From NCBI GenBank assembly GCA_013820975.1, contig JACDHQ010000158.1, positions 1 through 5,771 on the forward strand: a stretch of DNA of 5,771 bases, in the 5' to 3' direction. Each line of letters opens with the position of its first letter. Position 1 is the stretch's first letter. The translations under genes were made by a program, and so were the position numbers. Source of the DNA: Gemmatimonadaceae bacterium (GTDB lineage Bacteria; Gemmatimonadota; Gemmatimonadetes; Gemmatimonadales; Gemmatimonadaceae). Shown piece after piece: positions 4,702 to 5,771 of this stretch. The notes under the pieces were generated by a model. The model searched no databases. It was not told where the DNA came from and saw only the letters and a list, made by a program, of their open reading frames with translations.

Positions 4702-5771
4702 GCGAGCAGGCGGATCATGAATCCGGGGCGCAGCACCGCCGATGGCGGGACGAAGTCACCAGCCACGCCGACGAGAAGGTCGGCCATCGCCGGCTGCGCC
4801 GCCAGCGCGCGCGCGGCGCGGTTCATGAGCATCGGTGATGAGACGGCAATCCCGATGAGCTGCTCGACCCGCCACTTCCCGCGAAACGCCTTGCGGCGCG
4901 CGCAATCGTACGCGGCGAGGGCCGCGTCGGTCGCCGACGGACCATCGAGCGCGTCGGACGTGAGCTGTGCGGCGAGGAGCTCCGCGCCGCGGAGTGCCGA
5001 GTAGATGCCTTCGCCAGTGAACGGATCGAAGAAGTCGGCCGCATCGCCGACAAGGGCGGCGCCCGGTGCCCACGCCCGCCGCGCATGCACGCCGAAGGGT
5101 CCGGTTGCCATCACGGCGGTCACCCGCACGGCGTCGGCAAAGCGCGCGCGCAGGTGCGGATGCCCGGCAAGCCAGCAGTCCATGAAACGCCCCGGATCGC
5201 CCGCCATCGCGCGTGCATCGCGGAACGGGACGACGACGGCGACGTTCGTGCGCCCGCTGCCGACGTCCGCGAGTCCGACATAGCCGTTCGCGGCAACGTG
5301 CATCTCGCCATAGGGGCCCACGCCGCGCACGCCCGAGTAGTGGGCGACGAGGGCGACCCGACGTGGCCAGCGTCGCGCCTTCACGAGCTCCAGCCGCCGG
5401 CCGACCACCGAGCGCAATCCGTCGGCACCGACGACGACCTGCGCGGCGTACTGCTCATGGGGCGCGCCGGTCACCGTGACACCGGTCGTCCGCCCGGTCC
5501 GGTCGCGGATCACATCGCGGACATGCGCGCCCTCGACCACCCGCGCCCCGGCAGCCCGTGCACAGTCGAGCAGCATGGTGTCGAGCTGCAGCCGCGGCAG
5601 GGCGAGTCCGCGGTCCCGGAAGCCGTGAAACCCGTGTGCGGCGGCGAACTCACCGCGAAATTCGCGGCCGTCGGGCGCCCTGATGATCATTCCCCGCAGG
5701 GTGGCTGCACCGCCATGCTCGATCGCGTCGAGCACCCCCATCGCCGCGAGGATCCGCGAGCACTCGGGACT
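4698..5771 (-). CDS. FAD-dependent oxidoreductase (PHBH/geranylgeranyl-reductase-like), 5' end cut by window
   Basis: The frame is open to the right edge, giving 357 C-terminal codons. An ATG at 5739-5741 is internal: the ten codons before it read SPECSRILAA, a conserved part of the family, so the true start and the GxGxxG FAD-binding motif (roughly 50-60 residues) lie outside the window. Counting from that internal Met, VVGADGLRS (103-111) is the GD/DG motif contacting FAD and the pyridine nucleotide. LVGDAADFFDPFTGEG (230-245) is the second FAD-binding motif, contacting the ribityl chain. Members hydroxylate aromatic rings (PHBH, UbiH) or reduce isoprenoid double bonds. I see no WxWxIP motif of flavin-dependent halogenases. 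In srsABC-type operons a related flavoprotein hydroxylates a methylated alkylresorcinol to a quinone, so a hydroxylase acting on the same substrate as the neighbouring methyltransferase is plausible. Confidence 0.9.
   Translation of the reverse strand, partial: SPECSRILAAMGVLDAIEHGGAATLRGMIIRAPDGREFRGEFAAAHGFHGFRDRGLALPRLQLDTMLLDCARAAGARVVEGAHVRDVIRDRTGRTTGVTVTGAPHEQYAAQVVVGADGLRSVVGRRLELVKARRWPRRVALVAHYSGVRGVGPYGEMHVAANGYVGLADVGSGRTNVAVVVPFRDARAMAGDPGRFMDCWLAGHPHLRARFADAVRVTAVMATGPFGVHARRAWAPGAALVGDAADFFDPFTGEGIYSALRGAELLAAQLTSDALDGPSATDAALAAYDCARRKAFRGKWRVEQLIGIAVSSPMLMNRAARALAAQPAMADLLVGVAGDFVPPSAVLRPGFMIRLLA

Noticed and set aside
4698..5771. Flavin-dependent halogenase
   Set aside because: The adjacent flavin reductase suggested it, but the visible sequence lacks the WxWxIP motif and fits PHBH/geranylgeranyl-reductase-like oxidoreductases better.

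Overview
The window is GC-rich bacterial DNA. All seven recognisable genes lie on the minus strand and are read from right to left. Strong third-position GC bias gives long open frames on the opposite strand. The gene content fits an environmental, non-enteric bacterium: a FabF-like ketosynthase beside an SRPBCC protein, a UbiE-like methyltransferase and a flavoenzyme, plus a DUF1707/LiaF-C-like protein. My best guess is Gemmatimonadota or a similar high-GC soil phylum. That guess comes from general resemblance only, and no marker gene is present to settle it.

In transcription order the right part (5771 to 1696) is a tight five-gene cassette. It begins with an FAD-dependent oxidoreductase whose 5' end lies beyond the right edge. 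A flavin reductase, a class I SAM methyltransferase, an SRPBCC cyclase-like protein and a FabF-type beta-ketoacyl-ACP synthase follow. Three of the four junctions overlap (ATGA at 4698-4701, ATGA at 3494-3497, TGATG at 2935-2939) and the fourth has only a 5-nt gap, so the genes are almost certainly one translationally coupled operon. Ketosynthase, cyclase-like protein, methyltransferase and flavin oxygenase together suggest a lipid or polyketide modification pathway. One possibility is a phenolic-lipid or quinone pathway resembling the type III PKS/methyltransferase/flavoprotein operon srsABC of Streptomyces. The product is unknown, and no condensing enzyme other than the FabF-like one, no ACP and no ketoreductase lies in the window.

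After a 17-nt pyrimidine-rich spacer (1679-1695) come a MIP-family channel and a DUF1707/LiaF-C-like protein, which overlap each other by 4 nt (GTGA, 962-965). They may belong to the same transcript but look functionally unrelated to the cassette.

The left 356 bases carry no convincing gene. They hold two adjacent, unrelated tandem arrays of similar period: about 3.6 copies of a 42-43-bp unit (61-211) with two dyad-symmetric elements per unit, and about 2.4 copies of a 44-bp unit (247-350). They lie just downstream of the operon end. I see no clear intrinsic terminator there.
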